A stretch of DNA of 64,000 nt from Pseudovibrio exalbescens DSM 16456 (GTDB taxonomy: Bacteria; Pseudomonadota; Alphaproteobacteria; Rhizobiales; Stappiaceae), in NCBI RefSeq assembly GCF_000422785.1, contig NZ_KE383919.1, positions 229,704-293,703 of the forward strand, in the 5' to 3' direction. The first letter of the stretch is position 1, and the number at the start of each line of letters is the position of its first letter. Positions 9,056 through 18,065 of this stretch are shown here, in pieces. Both the position numbers and the translations under genes were made by a program. The notes below the pieces were generated by a model. That model searched no databases. It saw only the letters and a list, made by a program, of their open reading frames with translations, and was not told the DNA's origin.

Positions 9056-10060
9056 ATGAAGCTTCGATCACTTGCCGTTTGTTTGGCCTCCATGCTAGTG
9101 CCATTGGCGGCCCACGCTGCCCCTGTTTCACCAAAGGTGATGGTCGTCACCATGTTTGACGGTGAGACACAACCGTGGTTGGACAATCTGGACCTGTCTC
9201 AACAGATTGCTGTTCCGGGTCTGCCTGCCTCAAACAATACCGTGGCCTGCAATGACGACTTGTGCGTCATGACAACGACCATGGGCTATGCGAATGCAGC
9301 CAGCTCGACACTGGCGGTGGCGTTGTCTGAACAGTTCGATCTATCGCAGACCTACTTCCTGATCGCGGGTATTGCTGGCGTCGACCCAAACAAGGGCACA
9401 TTGGGATCAGCCGCATGGGCCGACTATGTAGTGGACGCGGGCCTGTTTCACCGCATCGATGACCGGGAAGCCCCGAAAGACTGGGACAGCCAAATTCTGG
9501 AACTTGGCGCACAAGCCCCGGGCGAAAAGCCCAAATGGGCCGCTGGCTCAGAAGTGTTCAAGCTGAACCCGGCACTGATTGAAAAAGCCTTTTCAGTCAC
9601 TGAAGGCGTCGCGCTTGCCGACGGCGACACGGCTGCAGCCTATCGTGCAAACTACCCGCAAGAGGCCGCAAAGGCTCAACCAACGGTAATGATCTGCAGT
9701 TCTGTTTCGGCCGATACCTATTGGCATGGCGCCATTACTGCAGCTGAGGTAAGTGCTCACACAGCGCTGTTGACCGACGGCGAAGCTGAATACTGCATGA
9801 GCCAGATGGAAGACAATGCCACACTGACTGCGTTGCAGCGGGGCGCGGAAGCCGGAAAGCTGGACTTCTCTCGTGTGGCCGTGTTGCGCACAGCTTCCAA
9901 CTTTGACCGGCAGAATCCAGAGCAAACGGCTGCCGAGTCGCTGGCTGCCAACTCCGGCGGCTTTGGCCCAGCGAAGGAAAACGCCTTTCGCGTAGGCAAT
10001 GCCTTTGCGCAGGACATCATCGCCAACTGGAACGTCTATAGCGACGGCCTGAGCAAGTAA
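9056..10060 (+). CDS. Secreted purine nucleoside permease (NUP) family protein
   Basis: The 334-residue product starts with a clear Sec signal peptide (MKLRSLAVCLASMLVPLAAHAA, cleavage near residue 20). It then shows the NUP family pattern (PF06516): VMVVTMFDGETQPWL, a central YFLIAGIAGVDPNKGTLGSA block and a C-terminal VAVLRTASNFDRQNP segment. The family resembles nucleoside phosphorylases; fungal members are called purine nucleoside permeases, but this exported form has no membrane helices beyond the signal, so a periplasmic nucleoside-binding or cleaving role is more plausible than transport itself. An upstream ATG at 9002 is in frame, but GGGGA at 9046-9050 sits five bases before 9056 and a signal peptide begins exactly there. 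It appears to be a single-gene unit. Confidence 0.85.
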   Translation: MKLRSLAVCLASMLVPLAAHAAPVSPKVMVVTMFDGETQPWLDNLDLSQQIAVPGLPASNNTVACNDDLCVMTTTMGYANAASSTLAVALSEQFDLSQTYFLIAGIAGVDPNKGTLGSAAWADYVVDAGLFHRIDDREAPKDWDSQILELGAQAPGEKPKWAAGSEVFKLNPALIEKAFSVTEGVALADGDTAAAYRANYPQEAAKAQPTVMICSSVSADTYWHGAITAAEVSAHTALLTDGEAEYCMSQMEDNATLTALQRGAEAGKLDFSRVAVLRTASNFDRQNPEQTAAESLAANSGGFGPAKENAFRVGNAFAQDIIANWNVYSDGLSK

Positions 10061-10068
10061 GACCTCTT

Positions 10069-10100
10069 TGATCAGGCCTGGCCTCCACCAAGCCTGATCA
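10069..10100 (+). terminator. Inverted repeat after the NUP gene
   Basis: TGATCAGGC (10069-10077) and GCCTGATCA (10092-10100) are perfect complements around a 14-base loop, nine bases after the stop codon. No T-run follows, so termination is possible but unproven. Confidence 0.4.
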
Positions 10101-10284
10101 CCCCTCCCCGCCTCATCTGGAGGGCGAAGACTGGATCCGGTCACGGGCCCTTGTTGTAAGCCCTAGTTCTATTTGCCAAGCGAACGGGGCGCGCATGTAC
10201 CTTGTCAGCAGTCCTGAAACGTCATAGCAACTGGTACAAATGGCCTCTGGCCCTTGTCCTATCCTTCAGACTATCAGGTCCCAA

Positions 10285-10845
10285 ATGACATTTCCCCGTC
10301 CAGCAGCTGCGCCCGTCTTGACGAGTGATCGTCTCGTCTTAAGGCCCTTGAGGCCAGACGATCTTGATGCCAGCCATGCTCTTTGGTGCGAAGAATCTGT
10401 TTACCGCTTCATTTCCGGCAAGCCTTCAAACAGACAAGACTGCTGGTTTCGCCTGCTCAACTTTGTCGGCATGTGGTCCATGATGGGATTTGGCTACTGG
10501 GCAGTTGAACACCGGGAAACCGGCGATTACGTTGGCGAAGTCGGATTTGCCGATTTCAAGCGCGCGCTTTCCGTTGACATCGAAGGGCATCCTGAGATGG
10601 GCTGGATACTCTCTCCAAGATTCTTCGGTCAGGGCTTGGGTCATGAAGCTGTCAGTTGCGCGTTGCAATGGGCGCAAGAAACCCTGCCTTTTGATAAGGT
10701 TTTCTGCATCATAGCTCCAGAGAACCAAGCTAGTGCCCGCCTTGCGCAACGCGCTGGTTTCGTTCAGCAGAGCGAGCCCGTTGTGTTCAACGAAGCACCA
10801 ACTTTGTTTTTTCGCCGGCCTCTGGACCGCAACACTCAGAGCTGA
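10285..10845 (+). CDS. GNAT family N-acetyltransferase, RimJ/RimL type
   Basis: This 186-residue protein fits acetyltransferases that modify protein N-termini or small amines with acetyl-CoA. The start LTSDRLVLRPLRPDDLDA is the classic RimJ/RimL opening. GYWAVEHRETGDYVGEVGF is strands 3-4. The acetyl-CoA loop region is GQGLGHEAVSCALQWA, and the family's late block is IIAPENQASARLAQRAGF. The chosen ATG at 10285 lies directly before the conserved N-terminus; the frame extends to 10240, but the extra residues have no family counterpart. It stands 83 bases before a methyltransferase on the same strand. The substrate is unknown. Confidence 0.85.
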   Translation: MTFPRPAAAPVLTSDRLVLRPLRPDDLDASHALWCEESVYRFISGKPSNRQDCWFRLLNFVGMWSMMGFGYWAVEHRETGDYVGEVGFADFKRALSVDIEGHPEMGWILSPRFFGQGLGHEAVSCALQWAQETLPFDKVFCIIAPENQASARLAQRAGFVQQSEPVVFNEAPTLFFRRPLDRNTQS

Positions 10846-10928
10846 CCTTACCCTCCATACCTCTGCCCAGCTTGCCCTTTGACCGGGTTATCTATATGCA
10901 CATAGCGAAACCGCAAGCAGATGGCGAC

Positions 10929-11432
10929 ATGCAGAAATACGACAAGATCTACAAACACAACCCGGAGTATTTCGGGCATACTTCCAAACAGTTCACAACC
11001 ATGTTCAACAATCTCGACTTTGATGCCGGGCTTGTTCTGGATCTGGGTGCAGGTCAAGGGCGCGATGCCGTGTACCTCGCCAACCGAGGTCACCATGTCA
11101 TTGCCGTGGACACTTCTGCCGTGGGCCTGGAGCAACTGCGCGAACGCATTGAAGCCGAGCACCTCTCGATTGAAACGGTTCACACAGACGCCATTGGCTA
11201 TGCGCCTCAACACCAGTTTGACGCGATTGTATGTGACCGCTTTTTCCACGAGTTGGCCTCCAACACACGGGTCCGTGTCTTGGAGAAGTATATCGGGCAC
11301 CTGAAGAGCGATGGCTATCTATTGATCGCCGATGACAAGAGCGTGTTGCCGCAGTTACGCGATTCCCTCAAAAAGCATGGATTCGAGTTCATCCGGGACA
11401 AGAACGGCATCTTGTTTGCGCTCAAGCCCTAA
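10929..11432 (+). CDS. Class I SAM-dependent methyltransferase (TehB-like)
   Basis: With the ATG at 10929 the product is 167 residues. It begins MQKYDKIYKHNPEYFG and has the SAM-binding motif I LVLDLGAGQGRDAVYLA, the acidic motif HVIAVDTSAVGLEQL, and FDAIVCDRFFHEL as motif IV. This short layout resembles TehB and related small-molecule methyltransferases. In-frame alternatives are ATG 10896 and TTG 10872; none has a strong ribosome site, and I prefer 10929 because the family's conserved start YDKIY follows it immediately. The substrate cannot be inferred. Confidence 0.75.
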   Translation: MQKYDKIYKHNPEYFGHTSKQFTTMFNNLDFDAGLVLDLGAGQGRDAVYLANRGHHVIAVDTSAVGLEQLRERIEAEHLSIETVHTDAIGYAPQHQFDAIVCDRFFHELASNTRVRVLEKYIGHLKSDGYLLIADDKSVLPQLRDSLKKHGFEFIRDKNGILFALKP

Positions 11433-11731
11433 TTTTCTGCATTCAAGATTTGTGAGCCCGTCTTGGTGGCTCACATCCCATCACAGTATTGTCAGCGAGT
11501 GGGCCGATCATTGTCCGGTCTAGCAGTACCATTGCACCTTGATATGGACAATTGAGGCGCACTCCTTGCTTTTTGCTGAACAATTTCCAAAGATTTTGCT
11601 GAAAGTGCCACAATCGTTCACACATTATGAACGGTACGTTCAGTTGCAATTTCATCAGAACCACACAATATCCCATCATGGTTTTTACGCAGTTCGCGTA
11701 GAGCAACTGAGAAACAAGAGGGTACTTGACC
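11433..11731. other. Intergenic region before the YceI operon
   Basis: This stretch of about 300 bases holds a hairpin (GTGAGCC 11452-11458 with GGCTCAC 11468-11474) shortly after the methyltransferase gene, possibly a terminator although no T-run follows. The AT-rich part around 11590-11700 probably holds the promoter of the yceI operon. I see no gene. Confidence 0.4.
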
Positions 11732-12307
11732 ATGATGAAACGCCTTGCAGCCGTCGCTTTGACGACCGCTTTGTTTTCGGCTCCTGCGCTGGCCGAGCCG
11801 GTTGAATACGAGTTCGACATGTCCCATGCGAACATCGCGTTCAGCTACAACCACTTGGGTTACTCCACCACAGATGGGCGTTTTGGTGACTGGGAAGGTA
11901 CGCTTGTTATCGATGAAGACGCGCCGGAAAACTCCAGCGTAGAGATCATCATCGACATGAACAGCATCGACACTTTCTGGGAAGAGCGGGATGCTCATCT
12001 GAAGTCTGCTGACTTTTTCAATGTGGAAGCCAATCCAACGGCCACCTTCAAGAGCACCAAAGTTGAGCAAGTGGATGAAGATGAACTGGAAATCACTGGC
12101 GATCTGACAATCAACGGGCAAACACGGGAAACCGTTCTGGAAGTGGACGTCAACAAGATGGCCGAGCATCCGATGTTGAAGAAACCAGCTGTCGGCTTCA
12201 CTGCCACGACAACGGTGCTGCGCTCCGAGTTTGGCATGGACAAGTTCGTGCCCTATGTCAGCGATGAAGTGGACATCGTGATCAACGCCGAAGCCCTGAT
12301 CAAATAA
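11732..12307 (+). CDS. YceI family periplasmic protein (first copy)
   Basis: This 191-residue lipocalin-like protein is predicted to be periplasmic: the signal peptide MMKRLAAVALTTALFSAPALA is cleaved near residue 22-23. The YceI domain (PF04264) runs from YEFDMSHANIAFSYNHLGYS through DGRFGDWEGTLVIDED to TTTVLRSEFGMDKFVPYVSDEV and DIVINAEA. Family members bind long isoprenoid chains in a beta-barrel. ATG 11732 is preceded by AAGAGGG; the frame also reaches a TTG at 11726. It is followed at 54 bases by cytochrome b561 and then a second YceI gene, suggesting a shared isoprenoid- or quinone-related redox function in the periplasm. The precise role of YceI proteins is not established. Confidence 0.9.
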   Translation: MMKRLAAVALTTALFSAPALAEPVEYEFDMSHANIAFSYNHLGYSTTDGRFGDWEGTLVIDEDAPENSSVEIIIDMNSIDTFWEERDAHLKSADFFNVEANPTATFKSTKVEQVDEDELEITGDLTINGQTRETVLEVDVNKMAEHPMLKKPAVGFTATTTVLRSEFGMDKFVPYVSDEVDIVINAEALIK

Positions 12308-12361
12308 ACCAAACAGGAATGGGGCATCTCTGTGGTGCCCCTCCTTGTGCCGAGGTCGAAC

Positions 12362-12928
12362 ATGATCAAAAACACACACAGGACCTATGGCCTGATTGCC
12401 ATCACGTTCCACTGGCTAATGGCGCTGATGATTATTGGTCTGCTTGGTCTCGGGCTGTACATGGTGGATCTTCCCCTAACCGACCAACGCACCTTTGAAC
12501 TTTACCAGCTGCACAAATCATTTGGCTTCGTCATTCTGGTTCTGGCTGTTCTGAGGTTGGTGTGGCGCACCGTGAACCCATCTCCCAAACTGCCAGAGAC
12601 AATGCCGTTTCTTGAGCGTATGGCGGCCCATCTTGGCCACGCTGGCCTCTATGGACTGATGCTGTTTCTGCCCCTGTCCGGCTGGCTCATGGTGTCTGCC
12701 TCACCTTGGGGTGTGCCTACTGTCATTTTCGACAGCTTCACCTTGCCTCACCTTCCGGTGCCAGACTTTTTGGGAACAAAGGAAACGGCTGAGGCTACTT
12801 TGAAAACGGTTCATGAATGGGGCGCCTATCTCTTGATTGCCCTGATCGTTTTGCACATCGCGGCCGCCCTCAAACATCACTTTATTTCGCGAGACGATGT
12901 ACTGCGCCGGATGACCCGCCCCAGCTAA
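12362..12928 (+). CDS. Cytochrome b561 (CybB family)
   Basis: This 188-residue integral membrane cytochrome has four predicted helices: ITFHWLMALMIIGLLGLGLYM, SFGFVILVLAVLRLVWR, AHLGHAGLYGLMLFLPLSGWLMV and WGAYLLIALIVLHIAAALKHHF. Helix-embedded histidines (the H of FHWLMA, the LHKSFG histidine, the LGHAGLY histidine and the HIAAALKHH cluster) are the expected ligands for two b hemes. CybB-type proteins oxidise ubiquinol and can pass electrons to superoxide. The start at 12362 has a GAGG ribosome site; the frame extends to a GTG at 12332 with no support. It lies between two YceI genes on the same strand. Confidence 0.92.
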   Translation: MIKNTHRTYGLIAITFHWLMALMIIGLLGLGLYMVDLPLTDQRTFELYQLHKSFGFVILVLAVLRLVWRTVNPSPKLPETMPFLERMAAHLGHAGLYGLMLFLPLSGWLMVSASPWGVPTVIFDSFTLPHLPVPDFLGTKETAEATLKTVHEWGAYLLIALIVLHIAAALKHHFISRDDVLRRMTRPS

Positions 12929-12966
12929 CTTCCTGACCGCACAAAAGACATCCAAAGGACCCTGCC

Positions 12967-13527
12967 ATGTCATCCTTCAATTCTCTCCGCGCTGCTGGCC
13001 TTCTTGCCGTGAGTCTGATCGTTTCCACGCCGGCGTTGGCCATGGACTGGACGGTGAACTCGGAAAAAAGCAGTTTGAGCTTTGAAACCACCCAAAATGG
13101 TCAGCCCCTGACCGGAACTTTCGGCACCTGGGACGCGGCGATTTCGCTTGACCCGAACACTCCGGAGACGGGATCCATCGAAGCCACCATTTCAACCGGT
13201 AGCGCCGATACAGGCAATGGTCAGATAAACGGCACGCTGACAAGTGATGCCTGGTTCAATTCGTCAGCCTATCCTGATGCAGTGTTTTCCTCCGACGAGA
13301 TAGTGGCAACAACCGGCAATCGCTACGAAGCACGCGGTACACTGACCATTCGCGGCATATCCGTGCCATTGACCTTGCCGTTTACGCTTTCGGTTGAAGG
13401 GGATGAGGCGCACGCCACCGCACAAGTGGCATTGATGCGTTCCTCCTTCGAGATGGGACAGGACATCTCTGCTGATACGGTGCCGGACAAGGTAGCCGTT
13501 ACGCTTGATCTTTGGGCAACGCGCTGA
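12967..13527 (+). CDS. YceI family periplasmic protein (second copy)
   Basis: This second, divergent YceI protein is 186 residues, with signal peptide SLRAAGLLAVSLIVSTPALA and cleavage near residue 25. The lipocalin-like domain is recognisable by DWTVNSEKSSLSFETTQNGQ, TFGTWDAAISLDP, LTSDAWFNSSAYPDAVF and VALMRSSFEMGQD. It begins 38 bases after cytochrome b561 and has AAAGGA upstream of its ATG, so it is the third gene of the operon. Compared with the first copy it is more like the E. coli-type short YceI proteins that follow cybB. Ligand binding is assumed from the family. Confidence 0.9.
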   Translation: MSSFNSLRAAGLLAVSLIVSTPALAMDWTVNSEKSSLSFETTQNGQPLTGTFGTWDAAISLDPNTPETGSIEATISTGSADTGNGQINGTLTSDAWFNSSAYPDAVFSSDEIVATTGNRYEARGTLTIRGISVPLTLPFTLSVEGDEAHATAQVALMRSSFEMGQDISADTVPDKVAVTLDLWATR

Positions 13528-13594
13528 ACGGAGGACTTATCCACGAGGACGCAAGGTAAGCACTTTGCCTAATCGGTTTAATTTCCAAAGAACG

Positions 13595-13624
13595 GGCCGG
13601 AGCGCTTTGCGCATCCGGCCTTTT
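13595..13624 (+). terminator. Rho-independent terminator after the YceI operon
   Basis: GGCCGGAGCGC pairs with GCGC-A-TCCGGCC (one bulged A) around a TTT loop, followed by TTTT. Confidence 0.8.
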
Positions 13625-13691
13625 GATTATACAACCCTTGTGAACAGAAGACCGCAGGGTCCAACTTGCTGCAAAAACCAGAGATTTCGTC

Positions 13692-15326
13692 ATGTCAGAA
13701 AACCGTCCTCCAGACTATGTCCACTCGCCTCTGTTTCCCTTGGGAGAAGACCAGACCCGCTACCGCAAACTCACTGACGCTCATGTGAGCACGACAGAGT
13801 TTGATGGTGAGACCGTTCTCAAGGTGGAACAGGAAGGCCTTCGACTGTTGGCGGAGGAGGCATTCAAGGACATCAATCACTATTTGCGTGAAGGTCATTT
13901 GAAGCAGCTCCGCGCAATTCTGGAGGACCCAGAGGCGACCGAGAATGACAAGTTCGTAGCCTATGATCTTTTAAAGAACGCCAATATCGCCTCTGCAGGT
14001 GTTCTGCCCATGTGCCAGGACACAGGGACAGCCATTATCATGGGCAAGAAAGGTCGACGGGTCTGGACCAACGGACGTGATGAAGAAGCGTTGGGTGAAG
14101 GCGCAAGGGATGCGTACTTCCACAAGAACCTAAGGTATTCCCAGTTGGCACCACTTGCGATGTTCGAGGAAAAGAACACCAAGAACAACATGCCTGCCCA
14201 GATCGATCTCTACAGCGAGGGCGAGGATGCCTACAAGTTCCTGTTCATGGCCAAAGGCGGCGGGTCTGCAAACAAGACCTTCCTCTATCAGGGTACGCCA
14301 AGCCTTCTGACCCATGACCGGATGATCGACTTCCTGAAAGAGAAGATTTTGACACTCGGCACGGCCGCCTGCCCGCCGTATCACCTTGCGATCGTGATCG
14401 GAGGCACATCCGCAGAAATGAACCTGAAGACGGTCAAGCTGGCTTCGGCGCGATATCTGGATGGATTGCCGACGCAGGGCTCCGAACTGGGCCATGCATT
14501 CCGCGATCTCGACATGGAAGCGGTGATACACAAACTGACCCAGTCCACGGGCGTTGGGGCACAGTTTGGTGGGAAGTACTTCTGCCACGATGTGCGGGTC
14601 ATTCGTCTGCCGCGCCACGGCGCCTCCCTGCCCATTGGTATCGGGGTCTCATGCTCTGCAGACCGTCAGGCAACCGGCAAGATCACCAAGGACGGTATTT
14701 TCCTTGAGGAGCTGGAACGCCACCCTGAAAAATACATGCCGGAGGTCACCGACGCAGACCTCGGGGATGATGTGGTGAAGATTGATCTGACGCGGCCCAT
14801 GCCCGAGATCCTCGGTGAGTTGACCAAGCATCCCATCAAGACGCGGCTGTCTTTGACCGGACCGTTGATCGTGGCGCGAGATCTTGCTCACTCCAAATTG
14901 CGGGAGCGACTGGAGAGCGGAGAACCGCTGCCAGATTATATCAAGAACCATCCGGTATACTATGCGGGCCCGGCCAAGACCCCTGAGGGCATGCCTTCGG
15001 GCTCGTTCGGACCAACGACCGCCGGCCGGATGGACGCCTATGTAGACCAGTTTCAGGCTGCGGGCGGGTCCATGGTGATGCTGGCAAAGGGGAACCGCTC
15101 GGCTCAGGTACGGCGGGCGTGTCAGGCCCATGGTGGTTTTTATCTCGGCTCCATTGGCGGACCGGCAGCCCGTCTGGCTCAAGACTGCATCAAAAAGGTG
15201 GAGGTGCTGGAGTTCGAAGAGTTGGGCATGGAAGCGGTCTGGAAAATTGAGGTTGAGGATTTCCCTGCTTTCATCGTAATTGATGACAAGGGCAATGATT
15301 TCTTCAAGGAGCTCAATCTGGGCTGA
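13692..15326 (+). CDS. fumA: Fumarate hydratase class I (iron-sulfur)
   Basis: This 544-residue homodimeric [4Fe-4S] fumarase interconverts fumarate and malate in the TCA cycle. The N-terminal catalytic domain contains [18 protein letters not shown] (first cluster cysteine), later [16 protein letters not shown], and the C-terminal beta domain contains [37 protein letters not shown] and [15 protein letters not shown]. Length is standard for the FumA/FumB fused form rather than the two-subunit form. The ATG at 13692 is the only good start. The gene sits alone between two terminators. No class II FumC is seen in the window. Confidence 0.95.
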   Translation: MSENRPPDYVHSPLFPLGEDQTRYRKLTDAHVSTTEFDGETVLKVEQEGLRLLAEEAFKDINHYLREGHLKQLRAILEDPEATENDKFVAYDLLKNANIASAGVLPMCQDTGTAIIMGKKGRRVWTNGRDEEALGEGARDAYFHKNLRYSQLAPLAMFEEKNTKNNMPAQIDLYSEGEDAYKFLFMAKGGGSANKTFLYQGTPSLLTHDRMIDFLKEKILTLGTAACPPYHLAIVIGGTSAEMNLKTVKLASARYLDGLPTQGSELGHAFRDLDMEAVIHKLTQSTGVGAQFGGKYFCHDVRVIRLPRHGASLPIGIGVSCSADRQATGKITKDGIFLEELERHPEKYMPEVTDADLGDDVVKIDLTRPMPEILGELTKHPIKTRLSLTGPLIVARDLAHSKLRERLESGEPLPDYIKNHPVYYAGPAKTPEGMPSGSFGPTTAGRMDAYVDQFQAAGGSMVMLAKGNRSAQVRRACQAHGGFYLGSIGGPAARLAQDCIKKVEVLEFEELGMEAVWKIEVEDFPAFIVIDDKGNDFFKELNLG

Positions 15327-15333
15327 CCATTGT

Positions 15334-15372
15334 GGCGGACGATCATGTTGCGATCCGTCCGCCGCCTCTTTT
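15334..15372 (+). terminator. Terminator after fumarase
   Basis: GGCGGACGATC pairs with GATCCGTCCGCC (one bulge) around a short loop, followed by GCCTCTTTTC. Confidence 0.7.
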
Positions 15373-15620
15373 CAAGCTTAGCGAATTTCATTCAACATCG
15401 ACGCATTTTGAATCTTTTTGTCTCTGACCGGTTTTTAACCGGATTTATGCGAATGCGATGTGATTTTATTAATTACACCAGAGACTTCCTCCCCTGACAT
15501 CTGCACACGCGCAGCTTGCGTTAACGGCTTTGCAACAGAGCGGTGACAGCTTACAGTAACTTGACGCAGAGACACCCTCATGTAGTCGAGAATAATAAAA
15601 CATAATTACAGGGGATCACT

Positions 15621-16214
15621 ATGCTCAGATTTCTCGCCATTGCGGCCATTGTGTTGTCCGCTGGTTACGCGAGCACAACCGTGCAGGCCGCAAGCGGCAA
15701 ATTCTTCGACCCGGCAACGAAACAGTGGGTTTCCTATGGAACCGCCCGCCATGGAAAATCACCCATTAAACGACAAATGGTGAACTACTACGGCCCCCAC
15801 AGTCCCGGCACCATTGTTGTCAACACGTCAGAGCGGCGCTTGTATCACGTCTATCCCGGTGGCAAAGCCATGAAATACGGGGTTGGCGTTGGCCGGGAGG
15901 GGTTCCAGTGGTCCGGAACCCACCGCATCAGTCGCAAGGCCGAGTGGCCGGGATGGACACCGCCTGCTGTCATGCGCGAAAGAGAGCGCCGCAAGGGCCG
16001 GATCCTGCCTGCCTACATGGAAGGTGGCCCCAACAACCCTCTGGGCGCCCGTGCGCTTTACATCGGGTCGACCATTTATCGCATTCATGGCTCCAATGAG
16101 CCTTGGACAATCGGCTCTGCCGTTTCCTCAGGCTGCATCCGCTTGGCCAACGAAGACGTGATCCATCTCTACGAAAACGTACGGGTGGGCTCCAAAGTTG
16201 TTGTGGTGCGATAA
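15621..16214 (+). CDS. L,D-transpeptidase (YkuD domain), periplasmic
   Basis: This 197-residue enzyme should form 3-3 peptidoglycan cross-links or attach proteins to peptidoglycan. A signal peptide occupies residues 1-23 (FLAIAAIVLSAGYASTTVQA). The YkuD domain runs from GTIVVNTSERRLYHVY to the end. The catalytic motif IHGSNEPWTIGSAVSSGCIR has the conserved His and the nucleophile Cys near residue 172. The ATG at 15621 follows AGGGGA, eight bases upstream. The gene is monocistronic, with a strong terminator right after it. There is no separate peptidoglycan-binding domain, as in the short ErfK/YbiS-type enzymes of Hyphomicrobiales. Confidence 0.93.
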   Translation: MLRFLAIAAIVLSAGYASTTVQAASGKFFDPATKQWVSYGTARHGKSPIKRQMVNYYGPHSPGTIVVNTSERRLYHVYPGGKAMKYGVGVGREGFQWSGTHRISRKAEWPGWTPPAVMRERERRKGRILPAYMEGGPNNPLGARALYIGSTIYRIHGSNEPWTIGSAVSSGCIRLANEDVIHLYENVRVGSKVVVVR

Positions 16215-16245
16215 TAACACTCAACCATCCGACTTTATTTCCTGT

Positions 16246-16275
16246 GCCCTGTCCGCTTACGGACAGGGCCTTTTT
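16246..16275 (+). terminator. Rho-independent terminator after L,D-transpeptidase
   Basis: GCCCTGTCCG and CGGACAGGGC form a perfect 10-base stem with a CTTA loop, followed by CTTTTT. It may act on both strands, since DUF971 converges from the other side. Confidence 0.9.
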
Positions 16276-16292
16276 CTTGCCCTCCGCCGACG

Positions 16293-16673
16293 TCAGGAGC
16301 GGCTCAACCCCTTTTCCTCCAGTTCCTTCAGGTAGCGTGCCCAAAGGGACTCCCGCTGTTCATCCAGTTCCTTGAAATAGGCCCATGTAAAGATCCCGGT
16401 ATTGTGGAGGTCGTCAAATACCAGTTTGACCGCATAGTTGCCGACAGGTTCCACAGCGATGATTTCAACATGCGCCTTGCCGGCTACGGTCTTGCGTTGA
16501 TGCGGCGCATGCCCCTGCACCTCTGCACTGGGCGAGTTCACCCTCAAAAACTCAGAGGTAAACTCCACAGGCTCGCGATCTTCGTAGGACACAACCAGGT
16601 GTTTTCTGTCCTTCTTCAATCGTATTTCGGTGGGCCATGGCACGGTCTCGGTTGCCAACGTATCACTCCGCAT
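16293..16673 (-). CDS. DUF971 domain protein
   Basis: This 126-residue protein belongs to DUF971 (PF06155), the small domain found alone in bacteria and at the N-terminus of gamma-butyrobetaine hydroxylases. Typical blocks are PTEIRLKKDRKHLVVSYEDR, the FTSEFLRVNSPSAEVQGH segment (usually LRVxSPSAEVQGH), VEPVGNYAVKLVFDDLH and TGIFTWAYFKEL. Free-standing members often occur near Fe-S and molybdenum cofactor genes, and moaA starts divergently 129 bases away. The function is not established. Confidence 0.88.
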   Translation of the reverse strand: MRSDTLATETVPWPTEIRLKKDRKHLVVSYEDREPVEFTSEFLRVNSPSAEVQGHAPHQRKTVAGKAHVEIIAVEPVGNYAVKLVFDDLHNTGIFTWAYFKELDEQRESLWARYLKELEEKGLSRS

Positions 16674-16802
16674 TTTATTGGTTGTATCCTGTCATGTGGG
16701 GCACCCTTCAAGTAAATGTCAATGCTTGCCCGTTGACGCTGGTTGGGATCACTCTAAACTACGGTGATCTTCACGCGATAGACAGGTTCAGGGAGGGGCT
16801 CG

Positions 16803-17834
16803 GTGGATCCAGAAATTCGCATTCCTCAGGCACAGCAGCCAGCGCTCGTCGATCCATTCGGCCGTAAGGTTACCTATCTCAGAGTTTCCGTGACGGACCG
16901 ATGCGATTTCCGCTGCCTCTACTGCATGGCCGAGGACATGACCTTTCTGCCCAAAAGAGAAGTTCTCTCATTGGAAGAACTGGACCGCTTGTGCAGTGCC
17001 TTCATCGACAAGGGTGTTCGAAAGCTACGCCTCACCGGCGGCGAACCTCTGGTGCGCAAGAACATCATCAGCTTGATCCGTTCCCTTTCCCGTCACCTGG
17101 AAAGCGGCGCTCTGGATGAACTGACCCTGACCACAAACGGCTCTCAACTGGCCCGTTTTGCGCAGGACTTGGCGGCCTGCGGCATCAAGCGGGTTAATGT
17201 CTCCCTCGACACGCTGAATCCAGCCAAGTTCAGGGAAATCACGCGGTGGGGAGATTTGGCAAAGGTGCTGGACGGCATTGACGCTGCCGTAGCCGCTGGA
17301 CTCAAGGTCAAGATCAATGCGGTAGCGCTGAAAGGCTTCAACGAGCACGACCTTCACGCCATGATGGAATGGGCCCATGGTGAAGGTCACGATTTCACCT
17401 TGATCGAAACAATGCCGCTTGGAGAAATTGACGGCGAGCGCGTTGACCAGTATCTGCCGCTTGATCAGGTGCGCCGCCAACTTGAGCAACACTTTACGCT
17501 GACCCCTCTCCCCTACAAAACAGGCGGTCCGGCCCGCTATTTTGGTGTGGCAGAAACGGGTGGTCGCCTCGGGCTGATTACCCCCCTCACGCACAATTTC
17601 TGTGAGGGCTGCAACCGCGTACGCGTCACCTGCACCGGGCAATTGTTCATGTGCTTGGGACAGGAGGATAACGCGGATCTCAGGGCGCCGCTGCGGGCCT
17701 CAGAAGGGAATGAGTTGCTGTCACAGGCCATTGAGGAAGCAATAAGCCGGAAACCAAAAGGCCATGACTTCGTCATTGACCGAGACACAAAAAAACCGGC
17801 TGTCTCACGTCACATGAGCGTTACCGGCGGGTAG
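16803..17834 (+). CDS. moaA: GTP 3',8-cyclase MoaA (molybdenum cofactor biosynthesis)
   Basis: This 343-residue radical SAM enzyme converts GTP to the cyclic 3',8-intermediate, the first step of molybdopterin synthesis. The N-terminal [4Fe-4S] motif CDFRCLYC gives Cys 34, 38 and 41. [11 protein letters not shown] is the SAM-contacting GGEP motif. The C-terminal cluster motif is [13 protein letters not shown] with a following CLGQ. The protein ends in SVTGG, the terminal GG needed for MoaA activity. The start is GTG 16803, with GGAGGGG upstream. mobA lies 4 kb downstream in a separate unit. No Moco riboswitch was recognised in the 129-base leader. Confidence 0.96.
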   Translation: MDPEIRIPQAQQPALVDPFGRKVTYLRVSVTDRCDFRCLYCMAEDMTFLPKREVLSLEELDRLCSAFIDKGVRKLRLTGGEPLVRKNIISLIRSLSRHLESGALDELTLTTNGSQLARFAQDLAACGIKRVNVSLDTLNPAKFREITRWGDLAKVLDGIDAAVAAGLKVKINAVALKGFNEHDLHAMMEWAHGEGHDFTLIETMPLGEIDGERVDQYLPLDQVRRQLEQHFTLTPLPYKTGGPARYFGVAETGGRLGLITPLTHNFCEGCNRVRVTCTGQLFMCLGQEDNADLRAPLRASEGNELLSQAIEEAISRKPKGHDFVIDRDTKKPAVSRHMSVTGG

Positions 17835-17850
17835 GTTCGTATCACGAGTG

Positions 17851-17885
17851 AAAAACCCGCCAGCATATGCTGGCGGGTTTTTTTT
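17851..17885. terminator. Bidirectional terminator between moaA and the Flp prepilin gene
   Basis: CCCGCCAGCAT and ATGCTGGCGGG form an 11-base perfect stem, with AAAAA before and TTTTTTTT after. It serves both convergent genes, ending moaA on the plus strand and the prepilin gene on the minus strand. Confidence 0.92.
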
Positions 17886-17891
17886 GAAAGA

Positions 17892-18065
17892 CTAATTTGT
17901 CGGTTTTGAACCGTCGAGCTTTGTCGATACGGCCGAGAAAAAGCCATCAAGGCTAGAGCCAAGCGCAGTTACCCCACCAACAATAGCCAAAGCGATAAGA
18001 GCAGCGATCAGACCATATTCGATTGCGGTCGCACCGGACTCGTCTTTCAGAAACTTTGCAAACAT
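17892..18065 (-). CDS. Flp/Fap-type pilin subunit (orphan prepilin)
   Basis: A 57-residue frame begins at ATG 18065, with a GGAG ribosome site eight bases upstream. The sequence starts MFAKFLKDESGATAIEYGLI, which is the Flp prepilin signature: a short basic leader, a Gly at residue 11, then the mature N-terminus with Glu and Tyr at the fourth and fifth following positions region (ATAIEY), and a hydrophobic helix (GLIAALIALAIVGGVTALG). The family is cleaved by the TadV/CpaA peptidase and assembled by the Tad secretion machine into adhesive pili. No tad/cpa genes are present in this window, so it is an orphan here. The gene is short and easily overlooked. Confidence 0.92.
   Translation of the reverse strand: MFAKFLKDESGATAIEYGLIAALIALAIVGGVTALGSSLDGFFSAVSTKLDGSKPTN

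Noticed and set aside
13692..15326. Possibility that the fumarase is a tartrate dehydratase
   Set aside because: The single long chain with both alpha and beta domains and standard FumA motifs favours fumarase; two-subunit tartrate dehydratase has separate genes.
16674..16802. A molybdenum cofactor riboswitch before moaA
   Set aside because: The leader is short and lacks a recognisable conserved Moco-motif structure.
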